A stretch of 64,000 bases of DNA from assembly GCA_014529385.2 (NCBI GenBank), contig CM043944.1:70454895-70518894 (forward strand), given 5' to 3'. Of this stretch, positions 33,310 through 45,067 are shown one piece after another (the first letter of the stretch is position 1; the number at the start of each line of letters is the position of its first letter). Under the pieces are notes generated by a model that saw nothing but the letters and a program-made list of their open reading frames with translations, was not told the origin of the DNA and searched no databases. Source of the stretch: Adiantum capillus-veneris (lineage: Eukaryota; Streptophyta; Polypodiopsida; Polypodiales; Pteridaceae). A program made the translations under genes and the position numbers.

Positions 33310-35556
33310 ATGAGTAGCGACGAGGATGTGGGATCGTCCAACCGAAACACCTATCTCTCAACGAGGGTCTTATGTCCTTGTAATCAATGCAAGCATGCTG
33401 TGCGACGGACAAGACATGTTTCTTTGCAGCACGTTCGCGAATTTGGCGAGTTCGATCCATCTACTATAGATCGAGTTGTTGCCAATTATAACTCGTCGGA
33501 CTCTGACGCTGGCCAACAAGCAGCAATCTTGCAACCCAATAGACGTGTTCGCAGGCGCTTTGGTCAAGCAGCATATGTGAGGCCACAAGATGTAGCCTCT
33601 GACAGCTCGGGGGATGATCATGCAGAGCACATTCCCAACGAGGCAATGTTTGAGCCCGAGATTGATGAAATGATCGAGACGATCATGGATTCAGAAAGGC
33701 TTATCTATGATGATATGAAAAGTGAAGGTAATCTACTATGGGACCATTTGACCGGCAAGAAAGATACTTTGGGAGCCAGAGTTGACCTTAGAAATGTGGA
33801 TCGTATGGAGCAATATTGGCCGCAAACAGCGTCTGATGGATCGATAAAACTCCCTAAAGCACCATGGATTTTCACAGGAGCCCAAGAACGCAAAGTAAAA
33901 GAGACCATTCGATCTTTGCGGACCCCCACTGGCATAATGCACTCGCTCCGAACGTGTTTTACTAAAGAAGGAAAGCTTACCGGTTTGAAGTCACACGATT
34001 GGCATAAAATGTGTCAGGTACGTTCATAGTGGACTTTAATATCATTGCATAAAATGTGGACTTTAATATCATTGCTGCACATACTTTACAGTTTATTTTA
34101 CCGGTTTCCATTGAGGGATGTTTGTCTCTCGACATCCGTAACACAATCTACAAACTTGCAAAGCTGGTGCAATGGATCTCACAAAAGGAGATTAACGTAG
34201 ACTCCATACCATTCGCCAAACTAAATGCTGCGGAGCTTGTGCGCATGTTTGAGAAACATTTTCCTACTACAATGCTAACCATTCAGGTGCATCTTCTTGT
34301 TCACATAGTTGATGAGGTGGAAATAGCTGGCACAGTTCATTCCAGATGGATGTTCTTCTTAGAGCGTTTCATGAAAACGCTTAAGGGATATGTGCGTCAA
34401 AAGGCACGTCCGGAGGGTAGCATGGCAGAAGGTTGGTTGGTATCAGAGTCCCTAGTGTACATTGGAGAGTGGCTAGACGGATTTGATAAATCCCGGGACA
34501 CGCTATGGCGAACCATAGATGATGAGCGCATATCTGGGATTGTCATGTGCAATCTCGGTGTTGAGAAGAAGATGACGGAAGATCTAGAGGCTAAAATCAA
34601 CCGATTTTGCATGCTTCACAATCCAGTGATGCAAAAGTGGATTTCACAATATGAGGATGCAAAGCAAGAGCGACAAAGGGCACGAATCGAGTGGAGACGG
34701 GGAAGACGACCACCGATGCACTGTACGACTAGCAATGTACGACTAGCAAGTGTCTATATTTATAAACGTTTGAACGGCCACTCATAATCTTTGTTCGTTG
34801 TAGTATAAGTCATACACAGCAGCATGGTGTAAAGGTCGACATTTTAGGGTGGAACGAATCGACAAAAAGCGTTTTACTCAAGATTGTGGAATCATGGCAA
34901 AATTTGAACAGTCTAGTCGACGACGTTCCTCTGATGCAGATCCTGTGGTGGCGGAACTCACTTACTTCGGCACGCTGCAAGAGATTTTGAGGATCGATTA
35001 CAGAGGATTTTTTGTCGACTTGTTCGACGTGCAATGGTTCAAGATAATCATGGAGGGTCGCAACGCTACTGTGCGTAGAGGAGAGTCTGGTTTTCTTGAG
35101 GTGGATTCTACTAAGAAATGGACTGACCTAAGAGACACTTTCGTACTACCCGAGCATTGTGAACAAGTAAGTATGTAAATAGTTAACATTCCCCTTTTAC
35201 AAGTTATGTGCTTGAAAGCTCTCATGTAAGTTATGTGGCTTTGGCAGGTAATATTTCATCCTACAAAGTCTACATCAAACTGGTGGTACGTCATAGAGGT
35301 AGCCCCTCGTAGTGCAAGGACGTATGAAGGCTACCATGTGCCAATCACAACAACATCAATGGAGGAGATCAGAGAAGATGCTCAATCAGAAGCCGCTGCG
35401 GTGGTGCCAGACGAGCATCAAGATGCTACTACTCTATATGGGGTGCATGCAGAGGAGCTACAAAATGAAACAGAGGATATGTGTTTAAACGGAGAGCTCT
35501 ATATAGATATAGGAAGTTATGCTGAGTTATGCGAGGATGAGAGAGAGATCTCTTAA
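33310..35556 (+). pseudogene. CACTA A transposase (TNPD-like) gene lacking the TNP2 core
   Basis: Exon 1 (33310-34017) begins MSSDEDVG with a CPC-x2-C segment typical of the transposase-associated N-terminal domain, then passes to RVDLRNVDRMEQYWPQ and GLKSHDWHKMCQ. The TNP2 catalytic domain, normally several hundred residues between these parts, is missing. Donor GTACGT and acceptor at 34091 join to FILPVSIEGCLSLDIRNTI, the start of DUF4218 (34092 to about 34490). A further exon (about 34804-35166, donor GTAAGT) and the last (35248-35556) encode a DUF4216-like C-terminus. The joining sequence near 34720 is deleted relative to element B. It cannot make active transposase. Confidence 0.82.
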
Positions 35557-35712
35557 AGCCACAAATATTGTATTTGAACAATTTTGCTCCATGTTGTAAA
35601 AGCTCTGGCTCTCTAAGTACCTTCCATGGTGTATAACGCTCTTTTCTACTCGCGCTCACATCTTTTGATTGAAAATTCTGAGTTTTCGACTTGCCTCTTC
35701 TATCACTCAATT

Positions 35713-35813
35713 CATTGCGTCATTGTATTTATATGCGTCATTACGTCATTGCGTCATTGTATTTATATGCGTCATTACGTCATTGCGTCATTGTATTTAT
35801 ATGCGTCATTACG
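35713..35813 (+). repeat. 34-bp tandem repeat at the 5' end of the TNPA-like gene
   Basis: Three copies of a 34-bp unit starting CATTGCGTCATTG (35713, 35747, 35781). Element B has the single short motif GCGTCATT at the corresponding place. The expansion replaces the N-terminal exon found in element B. Confidence 0.8.
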
Positions 35814-37039
35814 CTCGTTCCTACTCCATCCGCATCTCCCTCTCTTTCGGAGCATTCGGCGCGCTCCGAAGCTTCGGCGTCGACGAGACGAGCTTCACAC
35901 TCGTCTAGACACCGGCGCTCTAGTGGTGGCGGTGGCGGTTGTTGTGGGGATTCCGCCACCGATGCGTCCACACCGCCTCGTGTTCGACGAGGCTCTTTAC
36001 CCTCCCCTTCTTTGCCCGCCCCCACACCAGCCACAGCATCGCCATCTACGCCAGGTTTTGCACGGCTGACTGTTCCTAGAAGCTACACACCTCTACCTAC
36101 TCCGCCAGGAGCCACCCCACTCGACACTCCTCGCTTCGGGGCCCAGACGCCGGTGGAGACACCTGACGTCCGTACCCCCATCGACACGCCGCTAGAGACC
36201 CCTGTCGGGACACCCAGGTTCACGCGTCACCGGCCAGAGGGCTTGCCTTACTCCGTCGACATCAGCGGCGGCATCATCATGGATGATGACGGCAAGAAGG
36301 TGATCTCGCGCATGCGTGGTCTTTGCTCTCAGCTGTTTAGACACTACATACTAAACAAATGGAGTGAAGTACCAAGTGATTTAAAAAACAGAGTCATCAG
36401 CATACTTCATGATGAGTTTCCCGTTCCAACACGGGATCAGCGCTTCAATGAAGACCTAATGAAGATTCGAATGCCCGAATACTGCAAACACAAGCGTTCC
36501 GAAGTGCAAAAAGCAATCAAGAATGGGTGGAACAGGCCAGATTGGCTGGCCAAAGAAGATTGGAAGAATGCGAAGAAAGCAGCGCGCGAGAATCCCGACA
36601 AGTGGAAGCAACAAAAGGATGCAGCCAGAGCGCGAGTAGAGGCAGGGAGCTCGCACCACTTGGGGAGTGGTGGATGGGCATCATTTGAGGCCGATTTTGT
36701 AAGTGTTTTCACATTGCTCTTTATGTTCGATAATTTAGGGTTTATGAGTTTTTTAGTTCTAACATAATAAAATCTTTGTATGTTTTGACAGTGGTCGATG
36801 ACAGGACGTGATCCCACACCGTACGAGCGCGAGTACGCAGGCAGGAAGGGCTTAAACGCCCTGATGGACATTCTGAATTCTCGCGGCGGCATGGTTAGTA
36901 TTAGGGTTTACTCTTTTTTATTTTTTGTATTGTTTTATAAATGTCGTTATATGTTTATACTTACTGAAAGCTGTCTTATTGTCTTTTTTTGCAGAATCCG
37001 ACAGATACGCCGCTTGGACGCGATGAGACGTCTGACTAG
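35814..37039 (+). pseudogene. CACTA A second gene (TNPA-like, Transposase_24-type)
   Basis: An open frame runs from the 34-bp repeats to the donor at 36698|GTAAGT, then exons 36792-36894 and 36995-37039 (ending NPTDTPLGRDETSD and TAG). The protein has a Ser/Pro/Thr-rich N-terminal half with repeated DTPxETP units. A basic domain follows (FRHYILNKWSEVPSDLK ... FNEDLMKIRMPEY ... KRSEVQKAI ... GRDPTPYERE), which fits the small plant En/Spm-type transposase family binding subterminal repeats. The likely start exon seen in element B (ATG at 50055) is absent here, so the call as intact is doubtful. Confidence 0.7.
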
Positions 37040-37402
37040 ACGACGTCAGTTTAGCCGTAGCTAGATAGCATTAGTTTAGGGTTTCTCATAGCTTATGTAT
37101 CGTGAGACGGATTTTATACGTCTTTTTGAACCATGTATATTATTACATTTGTCACCGCAGTTCCTTTTGCCAATCAATTCTTTATGCCTATGATGTTGTA
37201 CAATTGTCATTATTACATTTGCCAATCAATTCATTTTGCCTATGATGTGTACAATTGTCAATTTTGTAAACAATGCGTCTTGTAGGTGACTATTTTGGGT
37301 CTATTATCTACCCTTGCACTTTTTTTAAAAAGTGAATCAAGTACAATATGGTTGATGGGTGGCAGGGCATTCAATGCCCTGCCACCAAAAAAAAAATCTC
37401 TC

Positions 37403-37600
37403 GGGCGTCGCTATAAGCGTCGCTATTTATGGCTCTGTAGCGTCGCTATGAGCGTCGCTATAGTCTTCTGTGTAAACGTCGCTATATGCGTCGCTATAGA
37501 CGTCGCTATATGCGTCGCTATATAGCGACGCTCGTAGCGACGGTTTTAGCGACGCTCGTAGCGACGATTTTAACGACGCCGGGGGTTATAAAAACCCAGT
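37403..37600 (+). repeat. CACTA A right subterminal repeats
   Basis: About twelve copies of the 8-mer GCGTCGCT or a one-base variant: eight in forward orientation, then four inverted, meeting in the palindrome GCGTCGCTATATAGCGACGC (about 37511-37530). Confidence 0.82.
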
Positions 37601-37874
37601 GTATTTCCGTCGCTAACAGCGTCACAAGAGCACACAACCTCTTGTAGTGGGTCTTCAATGAAGCTAACCCTAAGGTCTTATGCTCCATTGGTTAGCCTTG
37701 CTCTTTGATAGACCATCTCCCTTTTGGGCCCCTTTACCATTGGCCCCGTGTTGAGATAGATCTATAAGCACATATCTATATCTTAACACTTGTTCCCGTT
37801 TATTCTCCCACATTAAGTGATCAATTTAATATGAGAAAATCATTTGGGTTGGTTAGATATTAGATTTTATGACA

Positions 37875-37888
37875 TTACCTCTCTCTTG
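37875..37888 (-). promoter_or_regulatory. Chromovirus polypurine tract
   Basis: On the minus strand CAAGAGAGAGGTAA directly precedes the 3' LTR start TGTCATAAAATC. This is the expected primer for plus-strand DNA synthesis. Confidence 0.75.
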
Positions 37889-38233
37889 AAATCATAGTCA
37901 TCCTCGACTATGAGGTAGAAGAGATAAAGTCTTAGTCATTAGTCAATCGTACTTAGCGGGTAAAGGATCCCTTTTTACCCTACGACATCTTTCCAAGATG
38001 GATGACTAATCCATTTGGTGCTTGGGAGACATAGCTGCCGCAAGCATGTCTGCTCTTTAGTCCATTTCATTCTCCCAAAATAGAGTGACAAATTCTACTT
38101 GGTGTTTGAGAAACGTCGTCATCACAAACATGATTTTAAGCATGCATATTAGTTAAATTTGTGCACACTTAAAAAGAGGACTAGTCTTATAAGACAAAAA
38201 CATGAGTGATTTAAAAGAAATTTGTACATGTGC

Positions 38234-41200
38234 TTACTCTAATGTAGCATTGTAAGCATTGACAAGGTTCATACTATCCTTAAGCTGTATTCCTTGGATC
38301 CATCTAGCATCTTCAAAAGGATAATTTTTGAACTTAATAAGATACCGTCGGATAATCTTACCATGTCGTAGTACCTTGTCTTCATGCCGAAGGATAGCTT
38401 CGGGTTGTAGCACCTCTTCTTGGTCTTCAACTTCAAGAGGGTCTTCAATAATTGGTTCAGTTGGTGGCTCTCCTTTGTAGGGCTTAAGCAGGCTTACATG
38501 AAAGGCATTGTGTATAAGCCAATGGTTGGGCAACTTGAGTTGATAAGCCGTCTCATTAATGGGCTTCAAGATTTGGAAAGGACCATAGTATCTTTTTGCT
38601 AGTTTAGCATAATACTTTTGATGGCCCGTAGGATTTTTGCCTGTCGTTTGCCTTAATCAAGCCTTAGGAAACTTGAGTAAGACCCAATCATTTTCTTTGA
38701 ACATTAAGGTTCTTCTGTGCTTATCAGCAGCAGCTTTTTGCCTTTGTTGAGAGATGGCTATAGCCTCCCTAATCTTTTGAAAAGATTCTTGTAGGTCACG
38801 GCTATACTCATCGGTGGCGAAGATCTTCCCATGTACTTTGAGTAGCAAGGGACTTTTAGGTCTTCCCTCTATGATCTCGAAAGGTGCTTTCCCCGTAGAA
38901 GTATGTACAATATTATTGTAGGCATACTCTACTAGAGGTAAATACTTTTCCCATTGTGAGCGTTGATCTACTTCGGTAACATAAGTCTTGAGTAGATCGA
39001 GTATCGTAAGATTGGGTATCTCACTTTGGCCATCCGTTTGTGGGTGATAGGCCGAAGAGAAATTCAATCTTGTTCCTCGATTTTCAAAGAGACCTTTCCA
39101 AAAATTACTGGTCATTCTAAGATCTCTATCTGACACGATGGATGTGGGTAATCCATGGTGTTTGAAAATCTGAGATATGAAGAGAGTTGCCATTTGATGT
39201 GCCTTAATAGTCTTTTTGACAGGAATAAAATGTGCTTGCTTGCTAAACCTGTCGACTATTGTCCATATTCCTGTATTCCCATGGATAGACTTGGGTAATC
39301 CAAAGATGAAATCCATGGATATACTCTCCCATGGTGAATTTGGAATAGGCAATGGCTGGAGTAATGCAGGTTGCTTCCCTCTATCATACTTGGTCTTTTG
39401 GCATACTACACATTTTGAAACATACTCTTGTATGTCCACTTTCATGGTAGGCCAATAGAAATACGTCTCTACTCCTCGGAGAGTAGGTTGAATACCTCTA
39501 TGCCCTGCATATGGAGGAGCATGGGATTCATACATAACCTTCTCACGAAGGGAATGGGTGACACATAGCCTATTTCCGTGGAGAAGATAACCATCCTGCA
39601 AGGTGAATGGTTCCTCTTTCTTCCCCAAAGCAAGGGCTGACATTATGTCTCTAAAGTCAGGGTCACTAGCATACTCATCTATCATAGAGGATAGATCATT
39701 GTGAGTAGCTATAGACACCGCATTAACTTTTGGTCGTCGTGAAAGTGCATCGGCAACTTGATTGTGCTTACCAGCTATGTGAGCAATATGAAAATTAAAT
39801 TGCGAAAGAAAATTTGCCCACCTAATTTGTTGGTCGGAAAGCTTGGTTTGCGTCATGAAATACTTGAGACTTTGGTGGTCTGTTCGTAGGATAAATGGAG
39901 TCCCCAATAGGTAGTGCTTCCATGTGTCTAGGGCATGTAGAACAGCTAAAAGCTCTTTCTCATAAATGCCCAAAACTCGTTCATCACTATTGAGCCTTCG
40001 GCTCTCATATGCTATGGCATGCCCTTCTTGAAGCAAAACCGCTCCAAGGCAATCACCACACGCATCACATTGGACCTCAAATGGCTTTGAGAGATCCGGA
40101 AGCACGAGGACTGGTTGGGAAGTAAGCTTCTCTTTGAGTTTTTCAAAAGCATTTTGCTCCTTAGCAGTCCATACAAACTTAACGTTCTTCTTTGTTAAGT
40201 CGTGAAGTGGTCTTGCTACTTGAGAGAATTTTGCTATGAAGCGTCTATAGTATGCACACATACCAATAAAGCTTCTTAGCTCATGTAGATTCCTTGGGTT
40301 AGGCCATGATTTTATTACCTTTAACTTTGATGGATCCATACGACTACCATCGTGAGAGATAATATGACCTAGATATTGAATCTCTTGAAGGAAGAATTCG
40401 CTTTTCTTTTGGTTGAGATAAAGCTTGTTCTCCCTCAATGCTTGAAAAATCACTTGGAGATGTTGCTTATGTTCCTCCAAAGACTTGGAGTAGATGATGA
40501 TATCATCAAAGAACACTCCAGTGAATTTTTGATATGGTCTAAAAATTTTCTCCATCAAACGATTGAACGTAGCTGGTGCATTAGTCAAGCCAAAAGGCAT
40601 GACTAGATATTCATAAAGACCAAACGTTGTGCGAAACGCGGTCTTTAAGATATCTTCATCCACTATCCTTATTTGATGATAGCCACTCTTAAGGTCAATC
40701 CTACTGAAGTAGGTAGAGCCTTGTAGCTTATCAAACAGATCTTCTACCCGAGGTACGGGAAATCTCTTTTTGATAGTGATATGGTTTAGTGCTCGATAGT
40801 CCACAGACATACGGTATGTACCATCTTTCTTTTGCACTAAAAGGACTGGAGAACAAAAGGGAGAGGAACTAGGCCTCACCATCCCTTTGTCTACCAGCTC
40901 TTGTACTTGCCTCATGATCTCCTCTTGTTGAGCTTGTGAGACTCGATAAGGAGGCTTGTTAGGTGGTGAGCTTCCAGGAAGGAGCTCAATACGATGGTCA
41001 TCATCCCCTCGTTTTGGAGGTAAGTCCATAGGGATATCATCGATGAACACATCTTGGAATCCTTTTAGAAAATTAGACAAGTCTAACTCTTCTTGATTCC
41101 TATCATTTACATTTGATGAAACATTAGTATCTTTTGGAGACTCTTTGACAAAAATCATGTACGCAGAAATTGAGCTCTTCATTGACTTATCAAAAGAAAG

Positions 41201-41557
41201 AGGATTTACAAGTGGAATCGTGCGACCACGCTCACTAGCATCTATATACATGTTCTTTCCCCTATAAGTGAAGTAAATTCTCCTTTCAGGGAACTTCATG
41301 TTGGCAGCCATGCGATCAAACCATGGTGCCCCTAGGATAACATCCTGATGTTGGAGAGGAGAGATGAAGAAGTCTTCTTTGTCGACATAGCTTTGGACAT
41401 GAAGCCTCAACTTCCCAATCAAGGGAGTAACGGAGGCTTGTTGTCCCTTGAAAGCTGCATCAGCTGTTACTATATCTCCCATCTCAAAAGCTTGAATGCC
41501 CAACTTGGTGGCCAACTCTATTGATATGAAGTTGAGAGTAGAGCCAGGGTCAAACAA
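38234..41557 (-). pseudogene. Chromovirus pol: protease, RT, RNase H, integrase, chromodomain; one stop
   Basis: A continuous minus frame interrupted only by TGA at 38656-38654 (probably CGA). In order: protease with FDPGSTLNFIS and LGAPWF; RT with SVDYRALN, SRIDLKSGYHQI and FFDDIIIYS; RNase H with CDACGDCLGAVL, YEKELLAVLHAL and TDHQSL; integrase zinc finger (GHRGIQ ... CVVCQ), core MDFIFGLP ... VSDRD ... YHPQTDGQSE; then after the stop a C-terminal segment with ARWIQ-type chromodomain (EAILRHEDKVLR ... YLIKFKNYPFEDARW). The chromodomain, which targets integration to marked chromatin, defines the chromovirus group. The element would be active but for the stops. Confidence 0.93.
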
Positions 41558-41626
41558 GATGAAGGCATCATGCTCTCTTACCTTTCCCCAAGCATAGGAG
41601 AATGATGATCCTTTGCAATGAGCATC

Positions 41627-43060
41627 CTATTTTGGAGCTTCGATGGTGGAAGCCCTAGGAGTCTCATTGCGAGTATTCTTCTTGGGGCAAGAACGATAGC
41701 CATGTCCTTGCTCCCCACACTTGAAACATTTATGGTCCTTGTGAAAAGCTTCAAGCTCTTCAGGAGAGAGTTTGTTTTTACCTTTGTAAACTCCCTTCTC
41801 CTTGGACCGATTGTTGTTGTTGTTGTTGTTGGAAGTGCCTTGGGAATTATTTTGAGCATTGGCTTTCCCCTTTGCATCATTTTTATCTTTGTTTTCCATG
41901 GGCTTGACATTACGTCTAGCCCCTTGATGGAAATTGATGTGTGAAGCAACCATGGTGTGGTGGATTACTTCGGTAATAGTACCGGGCCGTTGAGAGTTGA
42001 TGTATTCGGCCATCTCTTCAGGTAATCCCGCACAGAATTGCTGTCTTTGCTCGGCAAAGTCTATCTTTTGAAAGACAGTAGCTTTGAGATGTAAATCCCA
42101 AAACTTGTCTACATACTTGTTGATAGACTCATGAGAGAGAAGCTTCAAGCCGCGCCTTTCGGTAAGAACTTTATCTTTAGTATCGCTTGGAAGAAATTGC
42201 TTCATGATGGAAACTCGTAGAGTTTTCCATGTCTTTGGGGCTTCTCCATTGCCACGAAGGCTAGCCCACCATTGACGAGCTGATTTTTGGAAGTGCATAG
42301 CTACATGGCGTAGCTTGGAGGACTCTGTGAAGCCCTCGTCCCCAAAGGCCGCATCAAATTGCTGGATGAAGGCCAACACTTTGTCGGTAGCACCAAAGGT
42401 GCCATCGTAGGTGAGAAAAGAGATACTCTTTCCTCCCTCCTTGAACTTCTTTAGCTTTTGTGACCTTCGCCATGCAGGAAATGATTTGCGATGTCCTCCC
42501 CTCTTGTATTCTCTAGGAGAATAGCCATAACTTTCATCGGAAGAGGAGGAAGGTGAAGAAGAAGGAGAAGAGGGTGACCTCTTCTTAGCCCTTTTCTTCC
42601 TTTGTTTCCTCTCTTGCCTTTCAGAGTGATGAGGAGAAGGACTATAGGTTGCTCTTTTCCTCTTGGGAGGAGTAGGCAATCGTCTAGACTGCCGTCTTCG
42701 TGGAGCCACATCTTCAGAAGAACTTAGACTGTCATTGCTTTCTTTCTCTTTGGATTCCTCCTCTCGAATGGGAGAGAGTCTTCTTTTGGGGGTCTCTTCA
42801 AGACGCCTCCTAAGCTCTCTCTCCTCTGGGAGAGGAAGGGAAATTCCATAAGCACGAAGTTGTTGAGTAACTTCGGCATGCAAAACAGGGTTGCCCATAG
42901 CTTGTTGCAACCTAGTGACGAGATAATTCACAAACATGGGAGCATCATCATTAGCACCTTCATGTGCAAAATCAAAGCTATCAATGTTCATTCTACTCTC
43001 TTGATTATTGTCAGCCATGTTAACAAAATTTATGTTTATACTTAGTGTATGCTTTGGCAA
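41627..43060 (-). CDS. Chromovirus gag
   Basis: The capsid precursor that packages element RNA. It has an Arg/Ser-rich region (residues about 80-190), then a gag core (FDAAFGDEGFTESSKLRHVAMHF ... ARQWWASLRG ... LHLKATVF ... GLPEEMAEYI), an Asn run and one CCHC knuckle (CFKCGEQGHGYRSC). The likely start is the second Met (MADNNQESRM, about 43018). It ends in TAG at 41629-41627, in the same frame as pol. This is either a nonsense CAG to TAG change or a leaky stop. Confidence 0.88.
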   Translation of the reverse strand: MPKHTLSININFVNMADNNQESRMNIDSFDFAHEGANDDAPMFVNYLVTRLQQAMGNPVLHAEVTQQLRAYGISLPLPEERELRRRLEETPKRRLSPIREEESKEKESNDSLSSSEDVAPRRRQSRRLPTPPKRKRATYSPSPHHSERQERKQRKKRAKKRSPSSPSSSPSSSSDESYGYSPREYKRGGHRKSFPAWRRSQKLKKFKEGGKSISFLTYDGTFGATDKVLAFIQQFDAAFGDEGFTESSKLRHVAMHFQKSARQWWASLRGNGEAPKTWKTLRVSIMKQFLPSDTKDKVLTERRGLKLLSHESINKYVDKFWDLHLKATVFQKIDFAEQRQQFCAGLPEEMAEYINSQRPGTITEVIHHTMVASHINFHQGARRNVKPMENKDKNDAKGKANAQNNSQGTSNNNNNNNRSKEKGVYKGKNKLSPEELEAFHKDHKCFKCGEQGHGYRSCPKKNTRNETPRASTIEAPK

Positions 43061-43419
43061 TACAAAACCTTAGTTTCCACTCCTCTTAGCCTTTGAAAAT
43101 CGGCTCTTAAGTATCTACACCCACGGCTCAAAGTGGTTAATTATAGAGAGTAGAGGAGTAGGTCTAACATAGCAGAGTTGCCAAGGGCTAGCTCCTTTCA
43201 GACTTCTTATGGCTCAATAATGGTAAAGCCGTACGCAAGTCTAAAAAGGCTCCATTATTAAGTTCAAAGCTCCCGAGGTGTGCACCATCCCCCACATAGT
43301 GGGCTTAACAAAACCGATATTAGATCCCAGTTCCACTTACTCTATTATAATTAACAACATCAACCATTTATAGGCTACTTAAGGACCTCTCTTCTTAAGC
43401 AAGAAAAGAGAAACCAAAT

Positions 43420-43431
43420 TTTCCGATACCA
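43420..43431 (-). promoter_or_regulatory. Chromovirus primer binding site
   Basis: On the minus strand TGGTATCGGAAA starts one base after the LTR end CATTACA. The first seven bases match the initiator-tRNA-Met site TGGTATCAGAGC. Confidence 0.7.
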
Positions 43432-43432
43432 A

Positions 43433-45067
43433 TGTAATGGAATTAGCCTATTCAACTTGAGAATAGCGGAAATTAATGAGAATACTTTCGAGAAATAACT
43501 TTGTGAGCATAGCGGGTAGACATAATTGAAGATAGCAACATAATCATAGCAATTAGTTAACTTGGCATGAACAATACTTTTGCAAGAGAGAGAATTTACA
43601 GAACATGACAACAGTTGAGGACCGGATTTATGTGGAGCCGGTCCCCCCTCCAATAGGCATTTGTATTATGATTTCTCCCATTAAGAGAGACTTGTTACAA
43701 TACATTCTTTGTGTTCCTTGTGACCTAGGTGATGCAATGAAGATGGAAAGCTTCATGCATCACAATCATAGCATAACATGAACTTGAAGAAAGCTTTAAT
43801 TGTCCCAAGCCTCAGTCCCAAGACCTCAAACACCTTCGAAGGTGGAGAGAGCTAGCAGGGAATGAGGGTAGGGAAGAGAAAGAAGAAACATTTCATAGGA
43901 GAAAGAACTAGTTCCTCACTTATCATACTCTTGTTGCTAGCATACATAATAGCATAGTCATGAAGAAGAAGGAGATGTCAAGCTTAAGCATTGAAGCATG
44001 GCTCTTGGTTGGATTTGCACTCCATAGCCAAGAGTGTTGGTGTAGGCTCTCAACCTCTACTTGCTTGGAGAAGGAGAGGGAGCTCTTGCACTTTGCATAG
44101 TACACAATGAGAGTGCTTGTGAGTGTGTGTGGGTGAGTATACCCCTTAGGCACCCCCCTAGCTTGCTTGGGTCGACCCCCCCTTGTAGCTCATGCTTGAA
44201 GCTCATTGGACCCCTCCATGCCTAGCCAGTCACAAGCAGGAGCCATTACAAGCAACATGGGTAGCCTTGGGACAAGTGTCCCCCTTTCCCCTTTGAGATA
44301 GAGGACTTGATAAATGCTAAAACAATTAGATAATTCATGTAATTTATCATTGGACCCCTTTGAAGCCTAGCCAATAGGCTTCAAGCAACACATGAAGGTA
44401 ACATGGGTAGGGGCCTGACATGTGTCCTTGCTGCCTCTTCAAGTTGGGGCTTCCCTTGTGTGTGTGAGTGGGTGTTCTCTCTCTAGCCCCTAGGAAAAGG
44501 GCTCGCCCCCCCTCTTGTAGGAATGCTTTTGACTTTAGGTGATCAAGCACCTTACTCACCAAGCATGAAAAAGCACTTGAACTAGGGGGTGTTCCCACAA
44601 GCATCTCAGCAAGCTTCTCAAGGCACCTCAAGTACCTTAATCATGCAGCAAGTCAAGCACCTCAAGCATGGAGCCAGTCAAGCACCTCAAGCATCTTAAT
44701 CAAGCACCTCAAGCATGACAAACACCTCAAGCACGACAAGCATCTCAAGCAGGACAAGCACCTCGAGCTTGGGCCGGGTTCCCACCTCAAGCTCAGCCCT
44801 AGCTTACCTAAGGTCAAAGGACTTTTACACACATTTATTGGAGGTCTTCAATGAAGCTAACCCTAAGGTCTTATGCTCCATTGGTTAGCCTTGCTCTTTG
44901 ATAGACCATCTCCCTTTTGGGCCCCTTTACCATTGGCCCCGTGTTGAGATAGATCTATAAGCACATATCTATATCTTAACACTTGTTCCCGTTTATTCTC
45001 CCACATTAAGTGATCAATTTAATATGAGAAAATCATTTGGGTTGGTTAGATATTAGATTTTATGACA
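43433..45067 (-). repeat. Chromovirus 5' LTR (1635 bp, empty CACTA site)
   Basis: Intact LTR with TG/CA ends, nearly identical to the split 3' LTR. It shows the CACTA target site uninterrupted near 44838-44854. It carries two extra units of the AAGCACCTC minisatellite. Confidence 0.92.

Larger units (their letters stand above)
31535..37649 (+). mobile_element. CACTA element A (6.1 kb)
   Basis: Terminal inverted repeats CACTACAAGAGG (31535) and CCTCTTGTAGTG (ends 37649), with 3-bp target duplication GGT (31532-31534, 37650-37652). The uninterrupted target ATTGGAGGTCTTCAATG is present in the 5' LTR of the host chromovirus at about 44838-44854. Subterminal repeats of AGCGACGC/GCGTCGCT lie at both ends. 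It encodes a transposase-like gene lacking its catalytic core and a second, TNPA-like gene. Confidence 0.94.
30150..37874 (-). repeat. 3' LTR of the chromovirus, interrupted by CACTA A
   Basis: LTR sequence 30150-31534 and 37653-37874, together about 1.61 kb, nearly identical by eye to the 5' LTR at 43433-45067. It contains a short minisatellite of AAGCACCTC units (about 31375-31475) whose copy number differs from the other LTR. Confidence 0.92.
30150..45067 (-). mobile_element. Full-length Ty3/gypsy chromovirus with CACTA insertion
   Basis: Minus-strand LTR retrotransposon. 5' LTR 45067-43433, primer binding site, gag 43060-41627, pol 41557-38657 with a C-terminal chromodomain in 38569-38234, polypurine tract 37888-37875, 3' LTR 37874-30150. 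The target duplication TAGAC (30144-30148 and 45068-45072) lies in the older solo LTR; one extra A (30149) sits between it and the LTR. The internal part is about 5.6 kb. Only two in-frame stops are seen, so it is young. CACTA element A sits in its 3' LTR. Confidence 0.92.

Noticed and set aside
35669-35908. ORFs encoding CVIVFICVIT repeats as a membrane protein
   Set aside because: They come from the 34-bp tandem repeat and appear in more than one frame.
37403-37600. Regularly spaced GCGTCGCT units as a CRISPR-like array
   Set aside because: The spacing is irregular and the units are inverted halfway; they are CACTA subterminal repeats in a eukaryotic genome.
38234-43060. Endogenous plant pararetrovirus
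   Set aside because: There is an integrase, a chromodomain, LTRs and a target duplication, and no movement protein, so it is a Ty3 chromovirus.
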